In this document: positions 11,013-21,518 of the stretch, one piece after another
Layout of the letters: every line of letters starts with the position of its first letter
Position numbering within the stretch: position 1 is the stretch's first letter
Assembly: GCF_000485595.1 (NCBI RefSeq)
Contig: NW_014578707.1
Coordinates: forward strand, 2,000-35,863
DNA from: Priapulus caudatus
Lineage: Eukaryota > Priapulida > Priapulimorpha > Priapulimorphida > Priapulidae
Direction: 5' to 3'
DNA length: 33,864 bases
The notes under the pieces: generated by a model
Told to the model about the DNA's origin: nothing
The model's input: the letters and a program-made list of their open reading frames with translations, nothing else
The model's database searches: none
Position numbers and translations under genes: made by a program

Positions 11013-11289
11013 CACCTGCAAACACACATCTGTCTCGCAGTATTAGCACGCAATACGTCAAGTAAACATACTAGCAACTACCGCTACCTCTACCATCGCA
11101 TATATAGCTACTGCAGGCATACCTACTTACGTAACTTCACAGTAACATGCGAGGCGGAGGAGGAGTGGGGGGGAAGTCTACCATGCAGGTATGGTCAATG
11201 GGGGAAGGTGGGGTGGTCTGAGGGAGGGGTTGGCTAAGTAGGGGTGGGGTGGAGAGAGCTGAGGGAGGGATTAAGAGAAGTAGAGTTGG

Positions 11290-11540
11290 ATGAGGCAAGG
11301 GTTGGGTGAGGTAGGAGATAGGTAAGGTAGAGTAGGTATTGGGTGAGATAGGAGATAGATAAGGTAGAGTAGGTATTGGGTGAGGTAGAAGATAGGTAAG
11401 GTAGAGTAGGTATTGGGTGAGATAGGAGATAGGTAAGGTAGAGTAGGTATTGGGTGAGGTAGGAGATAGGTAAGGTAGAGTAGGTATTGGGTGAGGTAGG
11501 AGATAGGTAAGGTAGAGTAGGTATTGGGTGAGATAGGAAT
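11290..11540 (+). repeat. 37 bp minisatellite, about six copies
   Basis: The unit, containing aggtaaggtagagtagg and tattgggtgag, repeats at exactly 37 bases (for example 11321, 11358, 11395). The + strand is G/A/T with almost no C. Because 37 is not a multiple of 3, the translated repeat cycles through three frames, which argues against selection as protein. Confidence 0.9.
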
Positions 11541-12785
11541 AGTGCGGGGGTATAGCAGTGAGGTAGGGGGTAGTGTGGAAGAGGGATAGGAAAAGTGTGT
11601 GGTGTAGCAATGGGGTAGGGGGTAGTGTGGAAGAAGGATAGGGAAAGTGTGTGGTGTAGCAATGAGGTATGGATAGTGTGGAAGACGGATAGGGAAAGTG
11701 TATGGTGTAGCAATGTGGTAGGGAGTCGTGTGGAAGAGGGATAGGAAAGTGTGTGTGTTAGCAGTGAGGTATGGATAGTGTGGAAGAGGGATAGGGAAAG
11801 TGTGTGGTGTAGCAGTGAGGTATGGATAGTGTGGAAGAGGGATAAGGAAAGTGTGTGGTCTAGCAATGGGGTATGGATAGTGTAGAAGAGGAATAGTAAA
11901 AGTGTGTGGTGTAGCAATGGGGTAGGGGGTAGTGTGGAAGAGGGATAGGGAAAGTGTGTGGTGTAGCAATGGGGTATGGATAGTGTGGAAGAGAGATAGG
12001 AAAGTGTGTGGTGTAGCAATTGTATAGGCGTAGTGTTGAGAGGGATAGGGAATGTGTGTGGTGTAGCAATGGGGTATGGATAATGTGGAAGAGGGATAGG
12101 AAAAGTGTGTGGTGTAGCAATGGGCTATGGATAGTGTGGAAGAGGGATAGGGAAAGTCTGTGGTGTAGCAATGAGGTAGGGGGTTGTGTGTAAGAGGGAT
12201 AAGGAAAGCGTGTGGTGTAGCAATGAGGTATGGATAGTGTGGAATAAGGATAGGGAAAGTGTGTGGTGTAGCAATGAGGTAGGGGATAGTGTGGAAGAGG
12301 GATAGGGAAAGTGTGTGGTGTATCAATGCGGTAAGGGGTAGTGTAAAAAAAGGATAGGGAAAGTGTGTGGTGTAGCAATGTGGTAGGGAATAGTGTGGAA
12401 GAGGGATAGGGAAAGTGTGTGGTGTTGCAATGGGGTAGGGGGTAGTGTGGAAGACGGATAGGGAAAGTGTGTGGTGTAGCAATTGGGTATGGATAGTGTT
12501 GAAGAGGGATAGGGAAAGTGTGTGGTGTAGCAATGGATTATGGGTAGTGTGGAAGAAGGATAGGGAAAGTGTGGGGTGTAGCAGTGGGGTAGGGGTAGTG
12601 TGGAAGAGGGATAGGAAAAGTGTGTAGTGTAGCAATGGGGTAGGGGTTAGTGTGGAAGAGGGATAGGGAAAGTGTGTGGTGTAGCAATGGGGTATGGATA
12701 ATGTGGAAGAGGGATAGGGAAAGTGTGTGGTGTAGCAATGGAGTATGGATAATGTGGAAGAGGGATAGGGAAAGTGTGGGGTTGT
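11540..12785 (+). repeat. 51 bp minisatellite, about 24 copies
   Basis: The unit, containing gaagagggatagggaaagtg and tggtgtagcaatg, is spaced by about 51 bases (for example 12661 and 12712). It is nearly C-free on the + strand. Because 51 bases is 17 codons, a minus-strand frame shows a 17-residue Pro/Ser/Thr/Tyr/His repeat. No ATG context, splice sites or flanking domains support coding. Confidence 0.9.
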
Positions 12786-12859
12786 GTGGAACTGCGATAG
12801 AGACAGTGTGGGGATGTGGGAGTGGTGTAGAAGGTAGTACGGGGATTGAGTGGGGTCGG

Positions 12860-13170
12860 TGTGGGGTGTGTGAGACTGGAATTGGGGATGGGGTTTGGTA
12901 GGAACATTGTGGCAGTGTGTGAGACTGAAATTGGGGGTTGGGGTTGGGTAGCGACATTGCGGGGGTGTGTGAGACTGATTGCGGGGGTGTGTGAGACGGA
13001 AATTGGGGGTGGGGTTGAATAGGGACAGTGTGGGGGTTTGTGAGACGGAAATTGGGGGTGGGGTTGAATAGGGACAGTGTGGGGGTGTGTGAGACGGAAA
13101 TTGGGGGTGGGGTTGAATAGGGGCAGTGTGGGGGTGTGTAGGACTGAAATTGGGGGGTAGGGAAAAATTA
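12860..13170 (+). repeat. 49 bp minisatellite, about six copies
   Basis: The unit, containing gggacagtgtgggggtgtgt and gagacggaaattggggg, is spaced by 49 bases (13022, 13071, 13120). G runs of 4-6 per unit give G-quadruplex potential. It is fused directly to the 51 bp array. Confidence 0.85.
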
Positions 13171-13190
13171 CGGGGGGGTGTAACTCTACC

Positions 13191-13244
13191 ATGCAGAGGA
13201 AGGACAACGCAGCCATGCAGAAGAAGGACAACGCAGCCATGCAA
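13191..13244 (+). repeat. 24 bp repeat, about 2.3 copies
   Basis: atgcag starts units at 13191, 13215 and 13239. It sits between the 49 bp array and the 5' flank of element A. Confidence 0.75.
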
Positions 13245-13404
13245 AGTCAATTGGTAGGGAGCATCATCCAAACCAAAACCCAACCACCAACCCCTACCCA
13301 CAGCCACGCCACGATGCCGCCTCCCCCCACGGCAGTAACGTCACCCACATCTCATCCCAATCTTCGCACGCCAGAAATAGAAAAAAAATCCCGACAGTGC
13401 CATC

Positions 13405-13528
13405 TGTCATATATGCACTATAATACGTCATAAGTACCCGGATAACTCTAATGTAATATCAACCAATCAGAGGCGAATAAATTCTGTTGTGCTTTCCTAA
13501 TGGCGCTCTTCAGCTATTAAATATTACA
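13405..13528 (+). repeat. 5' LTR of element A
   Basis: 124 bp, TG...CA ends, base-for-base identical to the 3' LTR. It contains a CCAAT box (13463-13467), an AATAAA polyadenylation signal (13476-13481) and a CRE-like half-site (tacgtca, 13425-13431). It is unusually short for this group. Confidence 0.95.
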
Positions 13529-13545
13529 TGGTGTCAGAATAATTA
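13529..13545 (+). promoter_or_regulatory. probable primer-binding site of element A
   Basis: TGGTGTCAGAAT follows the 5' LTR directly. TGG pairs with the CCA end of a tRNA. The matching tRNA cannot be fixed from the sequence alone. Confidence 0.6.
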
Positions 13546-13562
13546 CGAAATTCACGCCTTAA

Positions 13563-14345
13563 ATGGAACAGTTTAAACCCCATCCCAGCTCACATTTCGA
13601 TGGGAATCTCGGAGAATTAGAAAAGGTGGAGGCAGCGCTTCGAGCTGTACTCACGGCGTCAGGTGCGGTAAGAAAAGATGGTTCTACGAAGATTGGCTAT
13701 ACTACTCCACAGCCGATGCGGAAGACGAAGGAATGAGAAATTTACAATACTTCACATATGATGATCAAGAGGACAAGGACAGTCTTGATGTAGTTCTACA
13801 CAAATTCAGTGAGTACTGTGAGCCAAGAAAAAACACAGTCATAGAAAGGTACACGTTTTGGAAGCTCCCTAACGGGAAAGGGAAACGATAGAACAATTCG
13901 TAACTGCCTTAAAAAATCATGCAAAAAACTGTGATTTCGACACACAAAGAGACAACATGATTCGTGACCGGATAATTTTCGGTGTGGCAGACTCTAGTTC
14001 AAGGAAAGGCTATTGAGAGACTCTGACAATCCTAAACTCGGCAGATCGTTGAGTTATGCAGGGCCGCCGAGGCGAGTGGCCAAAGCTCAGAGAAATATGG
14101 ATAACGTTGCTAGGACGGCGGCAGCATTAAATGCCGTATCGAGCAAGGTACATAAATACCGTCAGCCCCAGACTAAGTCCCAGAGCAGGGAAGTTTCAAC
14201 ACAAACCTAAGCGCACAAACTGCATCAAATTCAATGGGCAGAAACTGTGGTAAGATACACGGGCAAGAAACGAATGTCCAGCATACGGGACAGGACTGTT
14301 CATAACTGTAAGAAGAGAAATCATTCGCTAATATGTGTCGTGGTG
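13563..14345 (+). pseudogene. element A gag, broken
   Basis: An ATG at 13563 opens a frame that stops at 13734-13736. Gag-like sequence then continues in another frame to about 13891 (with EYCEPRKN) and in a third from about 13880 (with CDF and MIRDRIIFGV). These words, in this order, are typical of capsid regions of Ty3/gypsy elements of the K02A2.6/Mag type. A Cys/His-rich stretch at about 14215-14340 probably derives from zinc knuckles of the nucleocapsid. At least two frameshifts separate the pieces. Confidence 0.7.
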
Positions 14346-14499
14346 CTTGCAACCGGAAAAGCAATAACGGGCCCGGTAAAATTCACCGCGTTGGAAAAAG
14401 ATCTGGCCAGTTACAGACTCTCTTCATCGGATCAGTGCATGTTTGAGGTAGGACAAGTACAGAGCACTAACGATGCATGGCGCACAGAACTTAAATTGG

Positions 14500-15945
14500 A
14501 ATGGCAGTAGATCAAGCCAATAAAATTCAAAATTGACACAGGTGGCTGAAGCAAAGTGTTGCCCGAGAAAACACTACGCGAAACTACACGTGAAGCCGTG
14601 TCTCCGTAAAGACACAAACCGTGCTATCTGCGTATGGAGGGTTGAAACTTCAGCCGACTGGGATGCATCTCTACCAAAATACGTGACACAGACGTTAGGC
14701 TGTATGTAGTGAAAACTGACTCTGAACCCAAATACTAGGTCTCAAAATCGTGTCAGGACTTGAAGCTCATTGCAAGGCTAGAAAAGTGTCATGGAGAGGA
14801 AACCCCTCACAAGAGATGAGGTCATGAAAGAAATATGAGGATGTGTTTAAAGGGCTCGAAAAGTTGGAAGGGGAACAATATAAGATTGAGCTAGACCCCA
14901 GCGTCAAACCAGTAGTTCACGACCGCCCAGGAAGGTCCCCTTCAGCTTCAACGGAAGCTGAAGGACACCGTGGACAGAATGGAGGCAGAAGGTGTCATAA
15001 CCCCCGTGGAGGACCCACAGACTGGGTGTACAGTCTCGTGATAGTGGAGAAAAAGAAACGGTCTCTACGACTCTGCTAAGATCCGCGGTGATTTGAACAC
15101 AGCCATAAGGCGAGAACATTACAAAATATCAACGCCCGGAGAACGTTGCTGCACAATTACATGCAAGAAAATTCTTCACGATCCTGGATGAAAAGATGGC
15201 TACTGGCAGGTGCAACTCGACCATGAATCCTCACTCCTATGCACGTTCAATACGCCGTATTCCCGATACCGGTTTCTGATAATGCCGTTTGGTATCTGTT
15301 CAGCCAGTGAAGTATTCCAGAAGAGGAACCAACAGTGTTCGGTGACTGTGAAAGTGTATTGCATTAATTGCCGACGACATGATTATCGCCTCTGAAACCC
15401 CAGAGGAGCATGACAGGATCGTGAGGAGAGTGCTGGAAAGGGTAAGAGAACAGAATGTGAAACTCAACCCCACTAAAATGCAATTCAAAGGTGGATACAG
15501 TCGAGGTACATGGGAAATGTGATCACTCCGGAAGGACTCAAGCCGGATGAGAATGCGTTGGTGTGGGATGCGACACATGAGAAAGCCCTTCAAGCCATCA
15601 AGAGCGAGTTGACCAGCGCACCCCGTACTACACTAACCTATGATCAGAAAAAACGGTGAAAATGCAAGCCGATGCATCACAGAATGGGCTTGGTGCATGC
15701 CTGCTGTCAAGACGGTCCAGTAGCCATGTGTCTAGGTCACTGACGGCAGCAGAGTGTAACTACGCCAAATCAAAAATAGTCTACTGCAATAGTGTTTTTG
15801 CCTGTAGAATTTCACCTTTCCAAATCACGAATACGTCTAACGGGAGGCAGGTGGATGTGCAATCCGATCACAAGCGCGCTCACCGAAATTATCAAGAAAC
15901 GCCCTCGCGAAAGTGTCCACCGGCGTATGAAAAAGAATGCTGTTG
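14500..15945 (+). pseudogene. element A protease, reverse transcriptase and RNase H, broken
   Basis: The aspartic protease active-site triplet Asp-Thr-Gly is encoded at 14535-14543 and is followed two codons later by a TGA. RT begins near 14843. Its motif with MPFG and a Phe-Gln end lies at about 15270-15320, and the catalytic Asp-Asp pair (IADDM) at about 15367-15381. RNase H starts near 15656, where QADASQNGLGACLL contains the first catalytic Asp. The pieces lie in different frames. Neighbouring frameshifts are frequent, sometimes within 100 bases. Reverse transcription by this copy's own product is not possible as read. Confidence 0.8.
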
Positions 15946-15959
15946 AAGACTGCAGGCGA

Positions 15960-17100
15960 TATCAGATCAGCATCACCTACGTACCCGGCAAATACATGTA
16001 CATCGCCGACACGCTGTCCTGGATAGGGATGATGCTGAGGACAGTGAACTCGATGAGGAAATGGACGTTCAAGTTCACTCATTCGTGGAAAACCTATCCG
16101 TGAGTGAGCAGAAGCGTGAGCAACTCAAGCATGAAACCGCGAGAGGACGCGGAACTTCGGGAACTCAGTCGCACAATTCATGCTGGATGGCCGGCAGAGA
16201 AGTCCCAAGCACTTCCCGCCACTCGACCATATTGGAATATACGTGACGAGGTGTACGAGGCAGGAGGCCTGCTATTCTATGGGGAAAGACTCATAATGCC
16301 TCGAGAAATGCGCAAGGAAATGCTCAACACTGTGCATGAGTGTCACCTCGGGATGGAGAAATGCAAGGCCAGGGCGCGTAACACCATCTACTGGCCTGGA
16401 ATGTCATCAGCAATCGAAGACTTCATAGCAAGGTGCAAAACGTGCAACCGTTTCAAGAAGAGACAGCAGAAGGAACCGCTGATTCCACATGATATACCAG
16501 ACAGACCGTGGAAAAAACTCGGTATGGACTTGTTTGAGTATGGGGCAAAAGACTATCTTGTTGTAGTAGACTACTACTCCAAGTTCCCTGAATAATCAGC
16601 CTACTTGAGAGAAAAACCGCGAGTGAGGTGATCATGGCATCTCAAGTCGCATCTCGCGAGAGGCACGGGATATACCGGAAACGATTGTATCTGACACATC
16701 ACACCGTTTAGCTGGGCCCATGAGCTTCAACGAGCTTTGCTAGGAAATGGGACATTGAAACTATGTACGTCAGCCCAACCTCACCCCCAGTCAAACGACT
16801 CAGTGAGGCGGGCTGTACAAACAGTTAAGAACATCCTTAGAAGAGTCAGCCGAGGAAGCGAGGTACCCATGACATCGCTTTAACTCAAATACGCGGAAAG
16901 CACCCATCGCTGAGATATAAAATATCTCTCCCGGCCATCCCGACTTTTTGAACTAGCTGATGTAGTAATGACACTCGATCAAAAAAAAGATTACAGCAGA
17001 AAGTACATCGCTGATGCCAAGATCTGCAAAGGAGGGCCATGTGGGCACTGGGCAGCCTTCAAATGAGACAGAATGAGCAGGCAGCTCGCCCCCTGCTAAT
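15960..17100 (+). pseudogene. element A integrase, broken
   Basis: The frame at 16104-16595 is open for 163 codons. It holds the HHCC zinc-binding region (VHECHLG, then CKTC) with the linking words IYWPGM, and the first catalytic Asp in GMDLFEY. Just upstream (about 15960-16020) is the RNase H/integrase linker with ADTLSW. After 16595 the core is interrupted. The second Asp and the Glu of the DD35E triad cannot be read in one frame, although integrase-like words continue to about 17100. The Asn-Gly-Pro region near 16700 is frameshifted. Confidence 0.75.
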
Positions 17101-17854
17101 ATGACAAGGCATGCATAAACCGTTACGCCAGAGCTACAGACTGGTGAATCCCGTCAAGGATCAGGATCCCGCAAAACTTGCCTTGGACCAGCTGTAGTAC
17201 AAAGGAACATCGCGCGCGCGAAGGTCCATACGTTAGTAACAAACACGGCACGACGAGGTTCTACGGGAGAAACAAACCATTTATGAGGACGATAGCTCCG
17301 AACGTCCGAACTCGATCAGGTACTCGTTGAAATTGCCCGACCACGCAGGAGTTAACGCTGGAGCACCATAAGTCCCGAGCACATGCGGTAACGTACTGAA
17401 ACTCGGCACGGCAGAGACTAACTACACATAGCGTCTGGGAAATCATCAGGGAACGCAAAATCGTTACAAAAGACTACGTCAAATCGTGATTCTGTCTGTA
17501 TGATTGAACTGGTGGTAAAGGACCAGTTTCCAACAGTGGGCCTATGTGCTAGCAACCTCTTAGCCGCTGCTGCAGAGTTTGTCCTGTTAGTGTTAAAAAG
17601 TTGAATAATAATTGATATTACAAATCGCATTTTGATCCAATCCAGAATTTTATTGTTCTCCAAATTGCAGTCTTGCAACATAGTTATACATGGTACAATT
17701 AGATGTTGGTAAATATTGGTACTTGATATAATTGACAATCCATATCTAATCGATAATTTACCAGTCAAATTTATTACTGAATCGTTTTGCTGCTCAAGTT
17801 CAATTGTTCTATTCAACTGTCTTAAAAAAGAAAAAGGAAAAAGAAAAAGGGAGA
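17100..17854 (+). other. element A 3' non-coding region and polypurine tract
   Basis: No recognisable gene. The last 32 bases (17823-17854) are almost pure A/G and abut the 3' LTR, as expected for the plus-strand priming tract. A 132-codon minus-strand open frame (17418-17816) lies antisense in AT-rich DNA and has no recognisable domain. Confidence 0.6.
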
Positions 17855-17978
17855 TGTCATATATGCACTATAATACGTCATAAGTACCCGGATAACTCTA
17901 ATGTAATATCAACCAATCAGAGGCGAATAAATTCTGTTGTGCTTTCCTAATGGCGCTCTTCAGCTATTAAATATTACA
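17855..17978 (+). repeat. 3' LTR of element A
   Basis: Identical to the 5' LTR over all 124 bases and followed by the CCATC duplication. Confidence 0.95.
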
Positions 17979-17983
17979 CCATC

Positions 17984-18145
17984 TAACGGCGGCCAGGACG
18001 AACCATTCGCCGGTCGACTGGTGGCGCCACGTGTCTAGGTCGTTAATCACTGGAGATGTCGGCTCACGAGTCACGTGCGACGACCGAGAGATTTCGTGGA
18101 GGAAAAAACGGTGAACGGCGTGAGCTCGCTAGCGAGCGTGACGGA
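17984..18145. other. flank of element A, no gene seen
   Basis: Complex sequence continuing the pre-insertion locus (cagtgccatc joined to taacggcggcc). No coding or RNA feature is recognised. Confidence 0.5.
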
Positions 18146-18815
18146 CGGAGACAGAGAGAGAGAGGGAGAGAAAGAGAGAGAAAGAGAGAGAGAGAGGGAG
18201 GAGAGAGAGAGAAGGAGAGAGAGAAAGAGAGAGAGAGCGCGTGCGAAAAAGAAAGAGAGAGCAAGAGAGAGCGAGAGAGAGAGAGAGGGGGGAAGAGAGA
18301 GAGAGAGGGGGGGGGGGGGAGAGCGGAGAGGAAGAAAGAGAAAAAGAGAGGAGCGAGAGAAAGAGAAAGAAAGAGCAAGAGAGAGCGAGAGAGAGAGATA
18401 AATAGAGAGAGAAAGCAAGAGAGCGAGAGAGCGAGAGAGCGAGAGAGAGAAAGCGAGAGAGAGAGAGAGAGAGAGAGAAGAGGAAAAAAGAGAGCGAGAG
18501 ATGAAAACAACATCTGAGAGAGAAAGGGGGGAGATAAAGCAAGAGAGCAGAGAGAAAAGCAAGAGAGAGAGAAAGCGAGAGAGAGAGAGAGGTAGAAAGG
18601 GAGCGAGAGAGAAAGCAAGAGAGAGAGGGAGAGAGAGAGAAAGCATGAGAGAGAGAGAGAGAGAAATAGCGAGAGAGAGAAAGAGACGCCGTGCGGAATT
18701 GAGTGAGATTGAGATGGGGAAAGAGGCTTGGAAAGAGAAAGAGAGAGAGAGTGGGGGGGAGGGGGTGAAAGCGAAATGGAGAAAGTGCTAAAGAAAGCTC
18801 GAGAAAGAAAAAAGA
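18146..18815 (+). repeat. (GA)n polypurine tract
   Basis: About 670 bases of GAGA/GAAAG with short G runs, almost free of pyrimidines. Open frames on both strands (Arg/Glu or Ser/Leu repeats) are composition effects. Long homopurine DNA can form triplex (H-DNA). Confidence 0.95.
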
Positions 18816-19339
18816 TCGCGAGAGTGGTTTTCTCAGAGTGGCCCATTCAGCCCGTGGTGAAATAGGTGCATGCCATTACACGCTATTATATATATATATA
18901 ATATGAACAAACTCAACTCACTACAATAGCATGCATTAGACCTCTAATCTACCTACGACAAGTCACGCTCTCCCAGTGCGCGTGCGAGAGAGGAGAGAGC
19001 GTGCGTGCGTGCGTGCGTGCGTGCGTACGTGCGTGCGTGCGTGCGAGAGAAGAGACGTTGTGTCTAGATAGCTACCTCGCACTCTCCCATGCTCCATCTA
19101 TACCTCACAGGGAGAAAGATAAACAACCCTATACACATAACTACCACATAGCTAACACATGGCTAAGATACGGTGGTAACACTCAGATAGACGGCGAACT
19201 ATAAGATAAGAGTGAAAGCCTAATATAGAGCATAATATAAAGCATAAGCAATGCTAATATAAAGCATTGAGCATTGCGTGGGCACTACTGCATTCGTATA
19301 TATATGTGTGTATGATATATATGTAGAAAGCAAGATGGT
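18816..19339. repeat. intergenic stretch with (TA)n and (CGTG)n microsatellites
   Basis: (TA)n at about 18886-18902 and (CGTG)n at about 18999-19043 with one TACG interruption. The remainder is unassigned; no gene is seen. Confidence 0.8.
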
Positions 19340-19435
19340 ACGAGTGTGTGTGTGTGCGTGTGCGTGTGCGTGTGCGTGTGCGTGTGCGTGTGCGTGTGCG
19401 TGTGCGTGTGCGTGTGTGCGTGTGTGTGTGCGTAC

Positions 19436-19474
<39 letters not shown>

Positions 19475-19490
19475 TATATATATATATATA
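19340..19490 (+). repeat. (TG/CG)n then (AT)n microsatellite
   Basis: A GTGTGC hexanucleotide-like run (19344-19438) can adopt Z-DNA. It passes into (TA)n with an imperfect palindromic centre (taatatta) at 19440-19490. Confidence 0.95.
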
Positions 19491-20950
19491 TAACGGTTCT
19501 AGGACAAATACCCCCGGACAATCATCCCCGCCGGAAATTATCCCCGGACAATTACCCCGCGGACAATTAGCCCCCGGCTGCATTTACCCCAAATGCCAGT
19601 TTACCGGCCCCCGGACAATTACCCCCCGGACATTACCCCCCCGGACAATTACCCCCGGACATTTACGCCCCTTACAATTCCTATCCGGAGCATTTACCCG
19701 GACTAATTACCCCCGGAACAATACGCCCCCAGACAATTACCCCGGAGGAAATTACGCACCGGACATTCTCCCCGGAACAATCACCCCCCAAAATTACCTC
19801 CCGGACATTACCCCGCGACATTTACCCCCGACAATTACCCCGGCATTTACCCTTCCGGACAATTACCCCCGACATTTTACCCCCCGACATTTTACGCCCC
19901 CGGACATTACCCTCCGCGGACAATTACCCCGCATATTTACTACTTGGTCGTTTAATTATTCATTGTTGACAGTGATAGGTCAGGCAGGAGGCTCGAGGAG
20001 GAGGGAAAGAAGGTGGTGGAGAGAAGGGGAGAAGGTGGGGAGAACGTCGGTGGGGATGAGTGAGGGGGGAAAGGTGGAGAAGCAGGAGCAGGGGGAAGAA
20101 GGTGAGAGGAGGAGGAAGAGGAGGAGAGGAGGAAAGGAGGTGTAGGAGGAGGAGAGGAGGAGAGGAGGAGAGGAGGTGGAGGAGGAGGATGAGAGAGGTG
20201 GAGGAGGAAGAGGGGGAGAACGTGGGGAGAACTGTGGTGGGGGATGAGGAGCGGGAGAAGGTGAGGAGGAGGAGAAAGGGGGAGAAGGTGGAGGAGGAGG
20301 AGGAGGAGGGAGGAGGAGAGGAGGAGAGAAGTGAAGATGAGGAGGGAGGAGGAGGAGGAGAGGAGAGGTGGAGATGGATGGAGGAGGAGAACCGTGGGGA
20401 GTAGGTGTGAAAGGAGGAAGGGAAGAAGGTAGAGAAAGAAAGGAGGGAGGAAGGTGGAGGAGGAGAGAGGAGGAGAGAGGAGTTAGAGGCGATAGGATAA
20501 AGGTAACGAGAAAGGAGGGAAGAAGGTGGTGGAGAGGGAGAGGAGAATGAAGAGCGAGGATGAGGAAGGTGGTAGGAGGAGGAGGAAAAAGGAGTAGAAG
20601 AGATGTGGAGGAGGTAGAGAAGGCGAGAGGTAGGGGAAGCGGAGGAAGTAGAGGAGGCGCGCCTGCTACCTCCTCTATCTCATCCACTCTCCCTCCTCCT
20701 CTCTCTTCCTCTCCACCTCGCCTCCTGCTCCTCTTTCCTCAGCAACCTTTCCCGTCCTTCTCCCACCACCTGGCGGCCTCCGCTACCTCTCTCGGCTGCC
20801 TCCTACCTGAGCCTACCTGCACTCCCTCCTACTCCCTGCGGATACACCTTCTCCCGCCTCCTACCTCCACCACCCTTTTCCCCACCCATGTTCCAGCTCA
20901 CACGCGCCCTCCTCAGCTCCTTTTTTCACCTCCTCTACATCGCTCGCTCC
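19440..20950 (-). repeat. composite repeat, right (inverted) copy: TA tract, CCCCGGACAATTA minisatellite, purine block, pyrimidine block
   Basis: Read on the minus strand it repeats the order seen at 422-1415: polypyrimidine, complex junction, GTCCGGGG minisatellite, TA tract. The junction at about 19935-20000 matches 640-700, including cctcctgcctg, atcactgt and accaagt. The minisatellite spans 19500-19945. The purine block (19980-20657) is longer than its left partner. An added pyrimidine block (20669-20950) runs to the gap at 20952. No gene is supported. Confidence 0.85.
20649..20677. repeat. hairpin at purine-to-pyrimidine switch
   Basis: tagaggagg (20649-20657) and its exact complement cctcctcta (20669-20677) flank an 11-base loop. 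The + strand changes from purine-rich to pyrimidine-rich here. Confidence 0.75.
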
Positions 20951-20951
20951 T

Positions 20952-20952
20952 N
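20952..20952. other. assembly gap (single N)
   Basis: One ambiguous base inside the pyrimidine block, at the outer edge of the inverted composite repeat. Confidence 0.8.
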
Positions 20953-21074
20953 CTCCTGACACCATATATACGTATTATTTGACCTTTGACTTGTTACGCA
21001 ATCCTCTACGTCACTGATTTTACGGGAACGTTTCCAGACGCTACGTTATTACAGTAAAGCCGCGAGCGCTATAT

Positions 21075-21425
21075 CACGTGTACGATCATGTGATCGATCA
21101 CGTGCATATTGCGTGTTTGATCACGTGCACAGTGTGTGTTCGATCACGTGCACAGTGCGTGTTGATCACGTGCATAGTGCGTGTTCGATCACGTGCACAG
21201 TGCGTGTTCGATCACGTGCACAGTGCGTGTTCGATCACGTGCACAGTGCGTGTTTGATCACGTACACAGTGCGTGTTCGATCCCGTGCACAGTGTGTTCG
21301 ATCACGTGCACAGTGCGTGTTTGATCACGTGCACAGTGTTTGTTCGCTCACGTGCGCTATCACGTGTTCAATCACGTGCTCAATCACGTGCACGATCACT
21401 TGCACGATCACGTGCTCAATTACGT
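21075..21425 (+). repeat. 23 bp minisatellite with CACGTG E-boxes
   Basis: The unit gttcgatcacgtgcacagtg plus cgt is 23 bases, repeated about 14 times, with the last third more divergent. I count about 15 CACGTG hexamers between 21075 and 21416. CACGTG is the E-box bound by bHLH factors (Myc/Max, USF, CLOCK type). The array lies within what would be the intron directly downstream of the MICU-type exon. Confidence 0.9.
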
Positions 21426-21518
21426 GAACGACCACTTCCATCGCGTTACGAACTCGATCCTACAATTACACATTACATACAGACGCGTGCGTGCGTGCGT
21501 GCGTGCGCGTGTACTCAC

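Larger units (their letters stand above)
13405..17978 (+). mobile_element. LTR retrotransposon A, Ty3/gypsy (Metaviridae), defective
   Basis: Two identical 124 bp LTRs (13405-13528 and 17855-17978) begin TGTCAT and end ATTACA. They are flanked by a perfect 5 bp target duplication, CCATC (13400-13404 and 17979-17983). A tRNA-primer-like site follows the 5' LTR and a polypurine tract precedes the 3' LTR. Between them, in order, are fragments of gag, aspartic protease, RT, RNase H and integrase. RT before integrase is the Ty3/gypsy order. Total length is 4574 bp. No env is visible. The coding region is broken by many frameshifts and stops. Confidence 0.95.

Noticed and set aside
11271..13307. 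678-codon minus-strand open frame, Pro/Ser/Thr/Tyr/His-rich
   Set aside because: It runs through three minisatellites with units of 37, 51 and 49 bp, starts without ATG, and is open only because the opposite strand lacks TTA, CTA and TCA.
17418..17816. 132-codon antisense frame near the 3' end of element A
   Set aside because: AT-rich, antisense to the element, no domain recognised.
18064..18846. 260-codon Ser/Leu minus-strand frame and Arg/Glu plus-strand frames
   Set aside because: Pure translation of a (GA)n tract; open in several frames on both strands.
19980..20687. 235-codon Pro/Ser/Leu minus-strand frame
   Set aside because: Translation of a GGAGGA purine block.
21075..21425. Possible CRISPR-like array at the 23 bp repeats
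   Set aside because: Units are contiguous with no unique spacers, and the context is a eukaryotic genome.
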